Source: Aquila chrysaetos chrysaetos
Taxonomy: Eukaryota; Chordata; Aves; Accipitriformes; Accipitridae
NCBI RefSeq assembly: GCF_900496995.4
Contig: NC_044004.1
Coordinates: forward strand, 56,698,224 to 56,762,223
DNA: 64,000 nt
Reading direction: 5' to 3'
Position numbers and translations under genes: made by a program. The notes below the pieces were generated by a model. The model was not told where the DNA came from. It did not search any database and worked only from the letters and a program-made list of their open reading frames with translations. Shown here one piece after another: positions 47,701 through 57,260 of the stretch (within the stretch, counting starts at the first letter, position 1; each line of letters begins with the position of its first letter).

Positions 47701-50700
47701 TATCTGGACGATGTCACTAATGAATGGGGTATTTCGGATTAGGAAACCAGCAAGTAGCATCCCTTAAATGAAAACAAATAAGCTCCTGTCAAATGATTTG
47801 GTTTTATTGCACGAGAAAAGCTTGCATAGCATACTCAAAAATAGACACCATATTATATATTTGTGAAAGACAAAGAAACAACTCATGTTCTGAATTATTA
47901 GCTGTGTTTTAACAATGCGGACTAAGGCACGGAAAGAGACAGACACGTTTAAAACATTGAAAGTGGCCTAAGAACACACCAGGTCACCAACGAATAAATC
48001 TGCAGGATGCTGACACATAGCTTTAGTGCAAGTCAACAGAATGCAGCTTTGTTCACCAGGTGCAGGTCATACTTACCATAAGCAGACACCTCCTCTGCAT
48101 CCTTAAAGATAATTTTCTTGTTAGCTTGTTTTAACGTGAAAAGAGGAAGATCATCTAGTATTGCGTATTTATCTCAGCAGTTGGAAATTGTTAAAAATCC
48201 TCTCAGGTATAAATGCATGCAGGTATCACAGGAACCATAATGCTGAGTTCATTGGGAAATATAATCTAAAACAGCTAATCATGGACTAACTTAAACATTT
48301 TAAAATGCTCTGGCAATATGACTCATATGCAAAGAGGGGGGAAAAAGGGGGGGGGGAATCAGGAACTTGATCTTATCCTCTATTAGAGCTATTTGCAAGA
48401 TTCAACCTCTTGCAAATATTAGCAAAACCGTTGGAACTGTTGTTCGGGAAGGATACAGAAAAGTACAGGAAAGGTTGACTATAAATATAGATCTGCAGAG
48501 ATACATTGTAGGTCCTGATCATTCAAAGATACATTTTTGTAGCGTAATTTTATATAAGCTACCTTAAGAAACAGGAAACCAAAAAAGACAAAAAGTAAAC
48601 AAACACTGTGCTCGAGTTAGTCCCAGCTTGGTGTGAGCCTTGGCTGCGGACTTGATTTGTCCTGGAACATGCTAAACTTTCTGACACTGTTCTTCCTACC
48701 ACCTCCCGGAAAAAAACAGTGGTATAATTAATCAGTGGTACTTCATGACAATTGTATCAGGCTAGTATAATGATCACATGCTCTTTGCAATGTTTGCATG
48801 AAGTCCAAGTCACTGGAGCTACCCTGATCTAGAAATCTACCTAACAAAGCAAAAACACTCCACCTCAAAGGATGCCTTCACTGTTCTGCTCCATGTTGCC
48901 TGCTGCAGAAACCTCTCTGCAAAATATACTATGTGACTATTTCAGTAGCAATTTCACTCCCTTTTCCTGAGACAGAGGCTTACTAGAAGGTACTTAAGTG
49001 CTCAGCCAGCCACATTATACTGAACTGCACCTAGCACAAGTAGATTAAAGGCATGTAAGAGTACAAGATTTGTTTTCTTAGTGTAAAAAAGAGTATTCAA
49101 AGACATTGTCTATCTCTTCTTCTGACTCGGATTTCTCCATTTTTTCTCAAAGACTAGGGATCTGAACAATGAACTCTGACCTAAGCAACTCAACAGACAT
49201 GTGCTGTCATGCTTAAGTTTCTGTTGTTCAGTATTACCTGTCTGACAAGCAGTTTCATGCTCAACTCATAACTTTTACATATAGATGTAATTAAAAAAAA
49301 GCAGAATCCAAATGGTCAGAAGCTTTTTTTTTTTTTTTTTTTTTTTTTAAGAGGGATGTTTACTTAGCAAGGGCAGACTCCCTGTGTGTTACGTTCTGTA
49401 TTCATACTATTGCAGGCATGCATGCTATACACAAAACTTCCCTTCCTCTCATTTGAATTTTTTTTCTCACTCGCGAAACTCAGTGGTGCAGGAACGCACA
49501 TGCTGCCTGGAGAGAGCCGTATATGAAGCTAAACTGCCCTTCTGTAAGCAGTGCTACTGTGTGAGGCACAACACCAGCTATGCACGTTACAAAATCACAC
49601 CCATGCACCACAGTCGGATATCTGTAGCCCACCCTGCCATGAAGTTTTGCTGTCTGTCAACAGCTTTACTCATTTATGCACTAAGCATAGTAAGGGGCAG
49701 TATACAGCTGGTGAGAAGAACCCGGAGCTTCATTTTTCAGCTTTGTTAACATCGCAGCACTTCACAATATTCTACTGATCTAACCCAAACTTCCTCTAGG
49801 AAAGATGTCTGAAAAGGTTCTGATGCTATCGGAATTAAGGTAATTTTCATCTCCCATTTCTGTTTTGCATTTTTATGTAAAATAAGATGTTGATATGAAA
49901 AACAATGTTATGACTGGTTCAAAATAACTCTCTTCAGAAGAATTATTCCTTGTGGTGAACTTACTTTCTCAGATTCAGTTAACTTGAGATAAAGGAAGGA
50001 GAAGAAAGAAACTGCTTTAGACTACCAGTAGTAGGGAATTCCTGCAGAGTTTTCTTTGGAAAACATTTTAATTGTGCAAGATACTTGCAAAACAGCTCAG
50101 CAATAATTTTCTTATGAATTAATTATTCTACTGTAACAGGAGGTCTAGACTAAGACTCCTGTTTAGTGATATTAAACCCGAATTCTAAGTAACTGTGACA
50201 GAGGGGACTGAAGGACAATAACCTTTGAATCTGTAGGTATATAGTTCTCTGGACCCCAAAGAATTAAGAGGAGAGCCTTAGTAACATACGGGAGATTTCA
50301 CTTGAGCTAGTTTGGGGAATTTTGCACCTTCTCAGAGAGGACTAGATAAGAGTCACTTGGAAAAGCTGCAGATTTTGAGCGTGATGCAGTTGTTTGTTCC
50401 CAATCCAAACATACCTAGCATACAAATACTACTCGACGGTTTAAACAACACAAATACACAGGAAAAAAAAGAAAGAAGGGTATCTTACCTAGAAGAGCGG
50501 GGAGAGGGGGTAGTGTTCGTATTTTAATGAATCCAAAAATTTTACCTCCAATGACAGCAAAAAAATAAAGAAACAGAATTCCAAACAGATTTCCACCTGG
50601 GAGACACTCAGTCCCAGTGATGGACCAAACCACAGCCCAAACCAGGACCACGATTGCAACTGGAACAAAACAAGAAATATTCATATTTAATCATCTCTCA

Positions 50701-51153
50701 GGGACAACTTTGCTGTTAGATCACATTTGTTTTTCTACTAATGAAAAAGGTACTGTGACTTTCAGAAATAAAATCACTTACCTTAAAAATTAGTTTAATC
50801 ATAACAATGTGTTTAATCTTTGATGCTCCCTAAGCTGATGTTCTGATTCTATAGATGTTAAGATATTCTAAAAAATGGTAACAGGAACATCAATAGGGAC
50901 CAAAAAGTACCGAGTGAGCCTTGGCCACTGCGAAAAGCACTTAAGAGGTCCCAAACTTAAAGCAAAGACTTTCACTAACTTATCTTGCATTTGCTTATCT
51001 TCCTTCAGCTAATTCAGAACTGCAGTAAGAACCTGCTGTTGTACAGCCTGGCATATCTTCAAGCTAATGACTGCAGTTCCAGTCTAATTTTTAAAAAATT
51101 TAAGTATAATTTTTTGCTGGATGTGCTTGTGCAACACATTGCTATCCGTGGCG

Positions 51154-51196
<43 letters not shown>

Positions 51197-54078
51197 CTGA
51201 AGAAGATCATGTCTCTGGACAGCCTGAAGTAGTACAGATACTTCCCTTGATACAGCAATCAAAGAGGGATAATACACAGGGAAAAGAATTTCCTGAAAAA
51301 TATTATGTGAACATTAAGTGAAAATATTATAAAAATATGTGAAAATATTAAGAACCTTCCAGGTTCCCAAATCTGTTGCTACAGTTATCCAACAAGAACA
51401 GGCATGCATAGATATAAAAGCAGAAGACTGAAGGAGACCAAAAAACATGTTGAAGAAACCCCTCTTCTCATAATCATAAGAAAACATATTGCATTTTCAG
51501 ATTGGATTTTTCTTAATCTTATATGAGGGTGACAGGTGGCAGAGGGAAGACCAGTAGATTTCCAAACATAAAACCCTAAGAATCGCAAGTGAGAGAGAAC
51601 AGAGGCTGTGGAAGCAGTCAAAGCCACAGAAAGTGCCTTTTGTTAGGAAAAGTCTGAAATAACTGGTGAGCCAGGCATTCTCTTCTGTGAGCCTTCAGAG
51701 TAAGGCAAATCTTAAAGAGAATGAGTCAGTTTACCTTGTAGTTAGGATTCTTGGCTTTGCAAGCCTGGCGTATTAAGGAACAAAAGCAGCTATCACTGCA
51801 AAGCCTCATATTTGTTGCCTTAATTCAACAAAAAGCCATCCAGTGTACCAAAAATACCACTGTATTGATAATAATCTTAATGCTCTCACACCAAAACGAA
51901 CTATTGAGATGAGAATTAAGAGGTCTTTCTTCTGATGAAAACAATTTGCAATGCAAAAAGTGTACCCACCATGTTAAACACAGAAGAGAGGATGGAGGAA
52001 AAAAACCCTATACATTCAAATTTTTGTTTCACCTAGTTATTTTTTTTCTGCTAAAACATTGAAACAAAAGTGTTATATGTATTTCCTTTCATTATTTTCA
52101 AGGACAATAGACAGATATCATTACATCCAGAGAAACGAGTACTTCATTTGTTATTTCTCATTTTAATTAAACTCTGTCTTTCTTACATACCATTTGTCAC
52201 TGTTTGGGCCAGTAAACCCTGAGGAGGACAAGTAAATATTTGCCTCCATGTTCTTGCAGGTACTGAAGACCCTGCTATCGGTTCCGGAGGTTGCTGAGCA
52301 CAATGGTTCAGGAGAGCAGTTTCTTCTGTTTGAACATTCCCATCAGTACCTTTGGCATCTGCTGTTGGTCTCTCCTGAATGAAAACAACGAGACTCTCTC
52401 AGAATTGGTACCGTATACATTTGAAGTAGCGTACAAGACCTGAAATTGGCTGTGATGTGCTAGATCCACGCTGTCTACAGAGGACTACGTTAACTAAACA
52501 ACTGCTGTAGGAATGGTCCAGCTTTGTAGTACATTTGGGATTTTGGGTTATGTATTTGTTTTTGCACGGCACAAAGAAGTGCATATGAGAGGCTCTGGGA
52601 CATTTGCCTTGTTATCTGCAACAAACAGGACTCCTGTCCCAATACAAATAGCACCTGTTCAGCAACAATATCAGCATATTTGATGAAGAAACAGCATTAA
52701 CAGGCCAGGTTCAGCTTGTCTTGTGTACAAGCTAAATATTTATTAATATTTTCTACAATTTGATAAGGTTCTGCTTCCAGACTGGACTTCACAATACAGT
52801 TAACGATTAGCATCATTTCAGTGAGACAGTGTCTTTAATATGACTCCTAAATAAGTTCTGTTGCAAAGCCTTGAATCAAAATAACAAAACCTACTTATGA
52901 TTAGACAAAGATGAAAGAAACAGAACAGCTGGCCAGTGCAAGCATTACTCACATGATTCATTGCTGGAAGGCTCAAGCTGGTAAGTCAAGGTAGAGATGG
53001 AGAAATACTGCCCTAGGAGTTATTTCCTTGAAGAATGGTTCCTTGAAGCTGTTCACTTATACCGATTCATCTACTTATCCATATTCATAGCCAAAGCACT
53101 TTTTGACCATTTTTGGATATGTGTCTTCCTTCATTTTAGGGTCCTTATTTTTGACAAGTTAATCATCTACCTTCCCTTATGATTATTCACCTTCATGTCA
53201 GCTCATTGTCATAGGATGGACATGGAATTCTTGCCTATACTGTGGTTTGGCCCTCCTCCAATAATAGTTCCACATTTCTGACAATTTTTCTGTCTCATCT
53301 CTCTCTCTCTCTTTCGATACATATATATATATATATATCTCCCTTACTCAGAGTCACAGTTGGAACACAAATCTTGTGAGCTTTCAGCATGGAGTTACTT
53401 GCTTATCTACCCTGTGATTCTGTGATCACCAGCTACCCATGTGTGTAAAGATATGCTGTACGGTACTTATCTTTACAGTCAACACTATATGTTTACTCTA
53501 AAGTGCCTTTTACATTAAGAATTTCATTTTTACGTGCATTTACTGCAAATCTTTTTTAAAGGCATAGAAGTTTCCAAGAACACTGGAAATATGCATATAG
53601 AAGTTTAAAACTGGGGTGTGCGTGGTATTTTATTAGATAAGAAAAGGAAGACATGCATGAACAACTTTCAGCAAGTGGACTGATAGGCACAATTTGAAAG
53701 CAAAGAAGCAATCTTAAGTCCATGTAATTCTCTTCCATAGCTGATTGTAAAATGTATGCTGATGCATTTTCCACTTCAAGCTGAAATTACAACCGCTGAT
53801 TTCCAGCAATCCAATGCACCACAGACTTTAAAAACTGAACGTTTGTTAATTGTGAGAAATTCTAACTGAGATTTCTCTTTGTATTCCCTTCAGATATAGG
53901 GATTTTAACAGATGTAGGAAGAAAAAGGAAAGGAAAAGAAGGGTTTCCTCTGACTGAAATTGTACTTGAGATCCTAATTAATTACCTCACTTTGCTCGTG
54001 CATGGGAATCATGCCATTTGTCTCACATACTGATGGCTCAGTATCTTCATTATCATTTACATTAACCTCCTTTACCAT
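38498..54078 (-). CDS. SLC9B2: SLC9B2 (NHA2/NHEDC2) sodium/proton exchanger, complete coding region in eleven exons
   Basis: SLC9B2 is an electroneutral Na+(Li+)/H+ exchanger of the CPA2 group, found in plasma, endolysosomal and mitochondrial membranes. Coding exons in transcript order are 54078-53986, 52374-52191, 50659-50489, 47762-47620, 45666-45539, 44637-44462, 43923-43817, 42644-42495, 40164-40056, 39848-39712 and 38737-38498. They total 1638 nt or 545 residues (human 537); every junction is GT-AG and in phase. A variable cytosolic N terminus (1 to about 88) precedes a many-pass membrane domain. Ion-site features are present at the human position plus two: SPAVVVPS with Pro248, GSIDDIL with Asp280-Asp281, and Arg434. 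The acidic C-terminal tail is six residues longer than human. The ATG at 54078-54076 has A at -3 and G at +4. The neighbouring SLC9B1 of mammals is absent, so it could formally be called the single SLC9B gene. Confidence 0.96.
39712..39848 (-). CDS. SLC9B2: SLC9B2 coding exon (residues 421-466)
   Basis: Phase-1 entry completing Gly421. It includes Arg434, equivalent to human Arg432 in the transport domain, and ends ...WIPKATVQ at a GTAAAC donor. Confidence 0.94.
40056..40164 (-). CDS. SLC9B2: SLC9B2 coding exon (residues 385-420)
   Basis: Encodes REVEKIVAVAWNIFQP and FGLIGAEVS, a well conserved block. The donor is GTAAGA in phase 1. Confidence 0.94.
40165..42494 (-). other. SLC9B2: SLC9B2 intron between the residue-384 and residue-385 exons
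   Basis: About 2.3 kb, AT-rich. A short purine-rich GATGGGGATAATAATG segment near 41683 recalls MIR-type repeats but is too short to call. No other feature is seen. Confidence 0.8.
42495..42644 (-). CDS. SLC9B2: SLC9B2 coding exon (residues 335-384)
   Basis: Encodes ASLAWKRSYFVLGLS and the FGFPGSGGLCTLV block, and ends GWSDEK at a GTGAAT donor. Both ends are in phase 0. Confidence 0.94.
42645..43816 (-). other. SLC9B2: SLC9B2 intron containing a LINE relic
   Basis: About 1.2 kb. It holds a decayed CR1/L3-type 3' segment near 42990-43095; otherwise it is ordinary AT-rich intron. Confidence 0.8.
42990..43095 (+). mobile_element. Decayed CR1/L3-type LINE 3' fragment
   Basis: The plus strand reads AGAACAGTTTATCCAAGGAG, then ...GTTTTTAAGGACAAGTCAA and CTGTCAGGGACAGTCTAG-like sequence. 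This resembles the end region of amniote CR1/L3 LINEs (GAACAGGTTGCCCA...GGAGGT, then GACAAACACCTGTCAGGGAT). No terminal microsatellite or target duplication is visible. The copy is old and antisense to SLC9B2. Confidence 0.5.
43817..43923 (-). CDS. SLC9B2: SLC9B2 coding exon (residues 299-334)
   Basis: Starts with the last two bases of Gly299, then STLYNVLRGVLEVAVG, and ends RYFPSHDQ at GTAAAA. The acceptor is the TAG at 43926-43924; using the AAG just before it would break the frame. Confidence 0.93.
44462..44637 (-). CDS. SLC9B2: SLC9B2 coding exon with the ion-site motifs (residues 240-298)
   Basis: Encodes GFVLGAVSPAVVVPSM and AAGSIDDILAITGFN. Asp280 and Asp281 correspond to the paired aspartates essential for cation binding in human NHA2, and Pro248 to human Pro246. 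The acceptor is TTTTCAG at 44638; a CTAG ten bases inside the exon is not used because the frame requires the FVL residues. Confidence 0.95.
44638..45538 (-). other. SLC9B2: SLC9B2 intron
   Basis: About 0.9 kb of unremarkable intron with no repeat or exon recognised. Confidence 0.8.
45539..45666 (-). CDS. SLC9B2: SLC9B2 coding exon (residues 198-239)
   Basis: Encodes ALKKLKAVCLRLSFGPC and ends LPWQWGFIL plus two bases of Gly240. The donor is GTAACG, a weaker but acceptable GT site. Confidence 0.93.
45667..47619 (-). other. SLC9B2: SLC9B2 intron with a poly-G tract
   Basis: About 2 kb. It contains the uninterrupted G20 at 46350-46369 and T/G-rich low-complexity sequence at 47160-47190. No exon is recognised. 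Confidence 0.8.
46350..46369. repeat. Poly-G homopolymer (20 G)
   Basis: Twenty consecutive G on the plus strand, so poly-C in the SLC9B2 transcript. Runs of this length are rare, slip easily and can form G-quadruplexes. The length in the assembly may be imprecise. Confidence 0.9.
47620..47762 (-). CDS. SLC9B2: SLC9B2 coding exon (residues 150-197)
   Basis: Encodes MLLAGFLIRNTPFISD and ends ILTRAGLGLDPK at GTATGG. The entry completes Gly150. Confidence 0.94.
47763..50488 (-). other. SLC9B2: SLC9B2 intron
   Basis: About 2.7 kb. It contains a 25-base T-run at 49324-49348 and a G/A-rich patch at 48336-48358. No coding sequence is recognised. Confidence 0.8.
49324..49348. repeat. T-homopolymer (25 T)
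   Basis: An uninterrupted T-run that is poly-A on the SLC9B2 sense strand. No retrogene or SINE body is seen beside it. Confidence 0.9.
50489..50659 (-). CDS. SLC9B2: SLC9B2 coding exon (residues 93-149)
   Basis: Encodes the first membrane segment and the signature VVWSITGTECLPGGNLFG, ending TLPPLPALL plus one base of Gly150. This block is the strongest identifier of SLC9B2. Confidence 0.96.
   Translation of the reverse strand: MQSWSWFGLWFGPSLGLSVSQVEICLEFCFFIFLLSLEVKFLDSLKYEHYPLSPLF
51156..51193. repeat. (GT)n dinucleotide microsatellite
   Basis: About 19 perfect GT units, probably length-polymorphic and able to form Z-DNA. Confidence 0.95.
51297..51353. repeat. Imperfect AT-rich tandem repeat
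   Basis: Three spaced copies of GTGAAAATATTA-like units (the first reads TGAACATTA), in an AT-rich context. Confidence 0.6.
52191..52374 (-). CDS. SLC9B2: SLC9B2 coding exon (residues 32-92), variable cytosolic region
   Basis: Encodes a hydrophilic segment rich in Pro, Gln and Glu, ending CPPQGLLAQTVTN plus one base of Val93. Only the last part (CPP-GLL---TN) aligns clearly with human; the rest is diverged. The donor is GTATGT. Confidence 0.9.
52375..53985 (-). other. SLC9B2: SLC9B2 intron with CT and AT repeats
   Basis: About 1.6 kb. It contains a CT run at about 53297-53313 and an AT run at 53320-53338; otherwise ordinary. Confidence 0.8.
53297..53338. repeat. Compound (CT)n-(AT)n microsatellite
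   Basis: Eight or so CT units, a six-base interruption, then about nine AT units. Confidence 0.9.
53986..54078 (-). CDS. SLC9B2: SLC9B2 start exon (residues 1-31)
   Basis: The exon begins at 54088 after a TTAG acceptor, leaving ten 5'-UTR bases before the ATG (54078-54076). It encodes MVKEVNVNDNEDTEPS and ends HEQSE at GTAATT. The protein start is diverged from human, so the choice rests on frame, splice sites and start context. Confidence 0.85.
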
Positions 54079-54088
54079 TGTTGTAAAC

Positions 54089-56697
54089 CTAAGGAAAGCA
54101 ATAAAGATAGAAAAGTTAGAGAGAAGAAAATAATACTATTTTCCAGATAGAAGACTCTCAGTGATCTTGTCTCCTTCCCCATAGATCACATGAAAAAACC
54201 CCCACAGCCCAATTTGGAATTTAATGTTTTTTGCATGCCTGTATATGCTGTATGTGAGAACAAGAGACAGAAACTAACAGAAGAACAGTATTAAGCTTAC
54301 AAAGTCAAGCAGTAAAAAAAAATAAAATAAAAAAAAAATCTGAGTTTTAGAATCAGTGATCTGAGCTAATATGTAATATCTATATTTGTGCCTCCTATCA
54401 GCACAAGATAAAGCTTATTTACTGTCAGCACCATTTACCAGGACCATTAGTTCTGGAAGTGTCACAGGCCCTGTGTGCATGGCAGTGCAAGTGACCATTT
54501 CATAAAGCTAAGAACAACAACTATAGTTTCTAAAGCAGACACACAAGGGGACACTTTTCTCCCTAACTTAAACCTGATCAGATCCAGCTTCGTTTTCAGG
54601 GCAATTTTCAAGAACATGGTTCTGTTAGATATCACTGTTCACAAACGCTTTGACTGAATATCTAAGAAACAGAAGATGCCTGTTTGAATAAAGATCAGGG
54701 CTACGCACAACTTGCACTCTATATTCAGGTGAGGCTGAGAAAACATGGCTCTTTTTTACTGCTTATATCCCATGGAGATACTTCTCAGAGTGGGAAATAA
54801 GGTCCAAGTTGTTTGTGGGTAATTATCATTGTATTTACCCAGTCTAACTGATCCACTTCTTGTCCCATAGATGCTAACAAGAGATATGGCAGTGTACTGT
54901 TCTGGATGTCAGAATTTTGTTTTTGCAAATTTTTACTGTAGTTTCACAAGTCTGAGCCAGCAAGAGTCACATGTACATATCTGAAGGCAAGGCTTGCTAA
55001 TGCTCTTCTCTGTGACAGCAAAGGTGTGCATGTATTCTCCACCAACTACCTTTCAGTGCTAACAGCATTTACTTGAAGTCTTTTACATTGCTCTGGCCAT
55101 ATAAAACACTGCTCAAGTTAAACCAGAGCTTTTGAGCCAAGAAATTCCTTCCTTGCTAAATTGCTGGAAGCAAGTCAGAGAGCCGATTCTCACAATTATC
55201 AAGCCTTCAATTTATAATGATATGTTTGATATTTGGGAACAATCGACGCCATGAACAAAGACAGGGGCTATTGTAACACCAGGGTGGTTTTGTTTGAGCT
55301 GTTCTGACATGAAACTGGCTTGAGACATGGCCAAGGCATAGAGGAAGAATACAGAGCCATAGGCAAACACTTTCAGTGTGTTCTAAGGTAATAGTTTTTT
55401 GCTTTCTTTCCTTTTTAAATGTAAAGTGTTAATTTACTCAAATTCCAGTACTTTTCTGTATTTTTAATTACCACTTGTGGAACCAAATAACTGTGGTCTC
55501 AAAGTTTTTTAATGAAATAAGTGATACTTTGGGATTTTTTCATAGGATTGTTCATTCATCCTTTTGCTGGGACTGGGAATCCACAAATGCGAGTCTACTA
55601 ACTGGAATAGAAAGTATCAGCAACCTACCAGTGCCTCCCTCCTTCCCTTCACCAACCACTTCCCCAGGGTATATGTACTTAATTTTGTAATTCTGAAAGG
55701 GGTGCATGTGGGTAAGGGACAGAAGGATATTGCTCTCCATCCAGCTTTGCATGGGCAACATCGCAGTTCTCGGGGTCCTGTAGCTGTTGACACAAAATAT
55801 GTTAATACTTCTGAGAAGCCCAAATCCACCTCACAACAGCTTCAGCTCCCTAATGCATTGTTCGCAGTAGCGTACAGGAAAGGAAAGATTGACTAAGCAA
55901 GGAGCTTGGATGTTCTGCTTAGCAGGAATGGTTTCAAGGTGTGAATGAGGAGTCTGATAGTGGATGTACTGTCCTTACCTGGTTTGTGACAGGTCTTCAT
56001 GCTGTCAGGTTCTTGATACTGCTACTTTCAAGCAACAGCCACTTGGATTAATGAGACCAAAGCGAGTAGTCAGTTTACTCACACCAGGGTGGGGGTTTTT
56101 GGTGTTCATGGTATTTGTTTGTTTGTTTTGTGGGTTTGTTTTGTTTTTTTAAGCTTCACCCCCTATACAAACAAAATCAGCGATTGAGAAATTGGAGCAG
56201 AATTCATACCACAGGGTTAAGACCTGTACTGTGGAAACCAGCCAGTGACAGACTTATTTCAGTACTGCCCTGTAAAATATACTTCCCTTATTTTGAAACA
56301 AAAAAGGTTTTTATTAGACCCTCTCATTTTACTTCTTTTTAATTGTTAGGGAGGAAGAAAGGGAGGGAGAGCTGAACTGAAGAGATGACTGACAGGGGCA
56401 GCATGTGCATGCCTATGTCATTAGCTGTATCGCCCTGGTGACTGCCGACATTCTGGCTTTGCGCACACACCGTACAGAGAGGAATACAAATAAAATACCA
56501 CAACCACCACCAGAGCAACTAACGTGCAGGAAAAAAAACCAAAGCAAAACAAAACAAAAAACAAACCAAACCCCACAAAAGCCCCAGCCCAAACCACGCA
56601 TCACCATCCCCCGAAAGACGTGGGGTAAAGCCTGATGCAACCTCCTTCCCCGCCTCCCCAGCAGCGTCCCGCCTGCGAATCCGGGAAGAAAACTTAC
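54089..56697 (-). other. SLC9B2: SLC9B2 intron 1 (5' UTR intron)
   Basis: About 2.6 kb between the non-coding first exon and the start exon. It has a G/T-rich tract at 56090-56150 and an A/C-rich tract at 56525-56580, which are roughly complementary. No exon is recognised. Confidence 0.65.
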
Positions 56698-56800
56698 CTG
56701 GGGAACGGCAGGGATCGGAGGGGAGGAACCGCTCTCTCTGAGGCCTCTCCCGCCCGGCTAGTCCCACATCTCCGTGCTGAGGAGGTGGTAATCCGCTCCC
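56698..56800 (-). other. SLC9B2: SLC9B2 non-coding first exon (upper end not determined)
   Basis: On the minus strand CCCCAG|GTAAGT ends a GC-rich segment at 56698, a near-perfect donor facing the coding exons. A 5' UTR exon here fits a gene whose start exon carries only ten UTR bases. The transcription start cannot be placed; 56800 is only a nominal limit. Confidence 0.55.
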
Positions 56801-57094
56801 TGCAAGCAGCAGGAGCAGGAGGAGCAGCAGCTCTCTGCCGGCTCTTGCTCCTCCTCCCCCGCTGTTGCTGCTGGTGCCACGGTCCCTCCTCCAAAGCCAC
56901 AGCTTCAGCTAGACCAGCAGCAAAAACCTCCCTCTGGGGCTTGGGAAGACCGAAAGGGCTTCCCGGGTGCCTTCGTGTCTCCTGGCGATGTGAAGGGGTC
57001 CCCGCCGGGCAGGCGAGGGGTGGCTATCACCCCAGCTGGCAGAGGGGCCTCGGGTTGGTCTGAGCGATGGACCGGCCCGCAGCCCACGGCAGCC

Positions 57095-57128
57095 AGGAGG
57101 AGGAGGAGGAGGAGGAGGAGGAGGAGGA
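57095..57128. repeat. (AGG)n triplet repeat near the SLC9B2 promoter
   Basis: About eleven AGG units, polypurine on the plus strand. It resembles the (AGG)8 upstream of UBE2D3. Confidence 0.9.
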
Positions 57129-57260
57129 AGGAAGCAGGTTTTTGTGTCTCCCAACGCCAGCCCTCCGCTCCCCATATGTCATTTCATCGCAAGCTGCACC
57201 CGTGAAGCGGGTTGCTTTCTACGCGGCCTTTCCCGTGGCTGTGGGAAGGGACGTGGGGAA

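Larger units (their letters stand above)
50660..52190 (-). other. SLC9B2: SLC9B2 intron with a GT microsatellite
   Basis: About 1.5 kb. It holds (GT)19 at 51156-51193 and an AT-rich imperfect repeat (GTGAAAATATTA units) at about 51297-51353. Confidence 0.8.
56640..57260. promoter_or_regulatory. SLC9B2: GC-rich SLC9B2 promoter region
   Basis: GC content and CpG rise here against AT-rich flanks, though less than at UBE2D3 or CISD2. It surrounds the putative non-coding exon and includes an (AGG)n repeat at 57095-57128. No TATA box is obvious. Confidence 0.6.

Noticed and set aside
38498-54078. Assignment of the exchanger to SLC9B1 rather than SLC9B2
   Set aside because: The signature blocks and the constant offset of ion-site residues fit human SLC9B2 (NHA2) closely; SLC9B1 is a mammalian neighbour duplicate.
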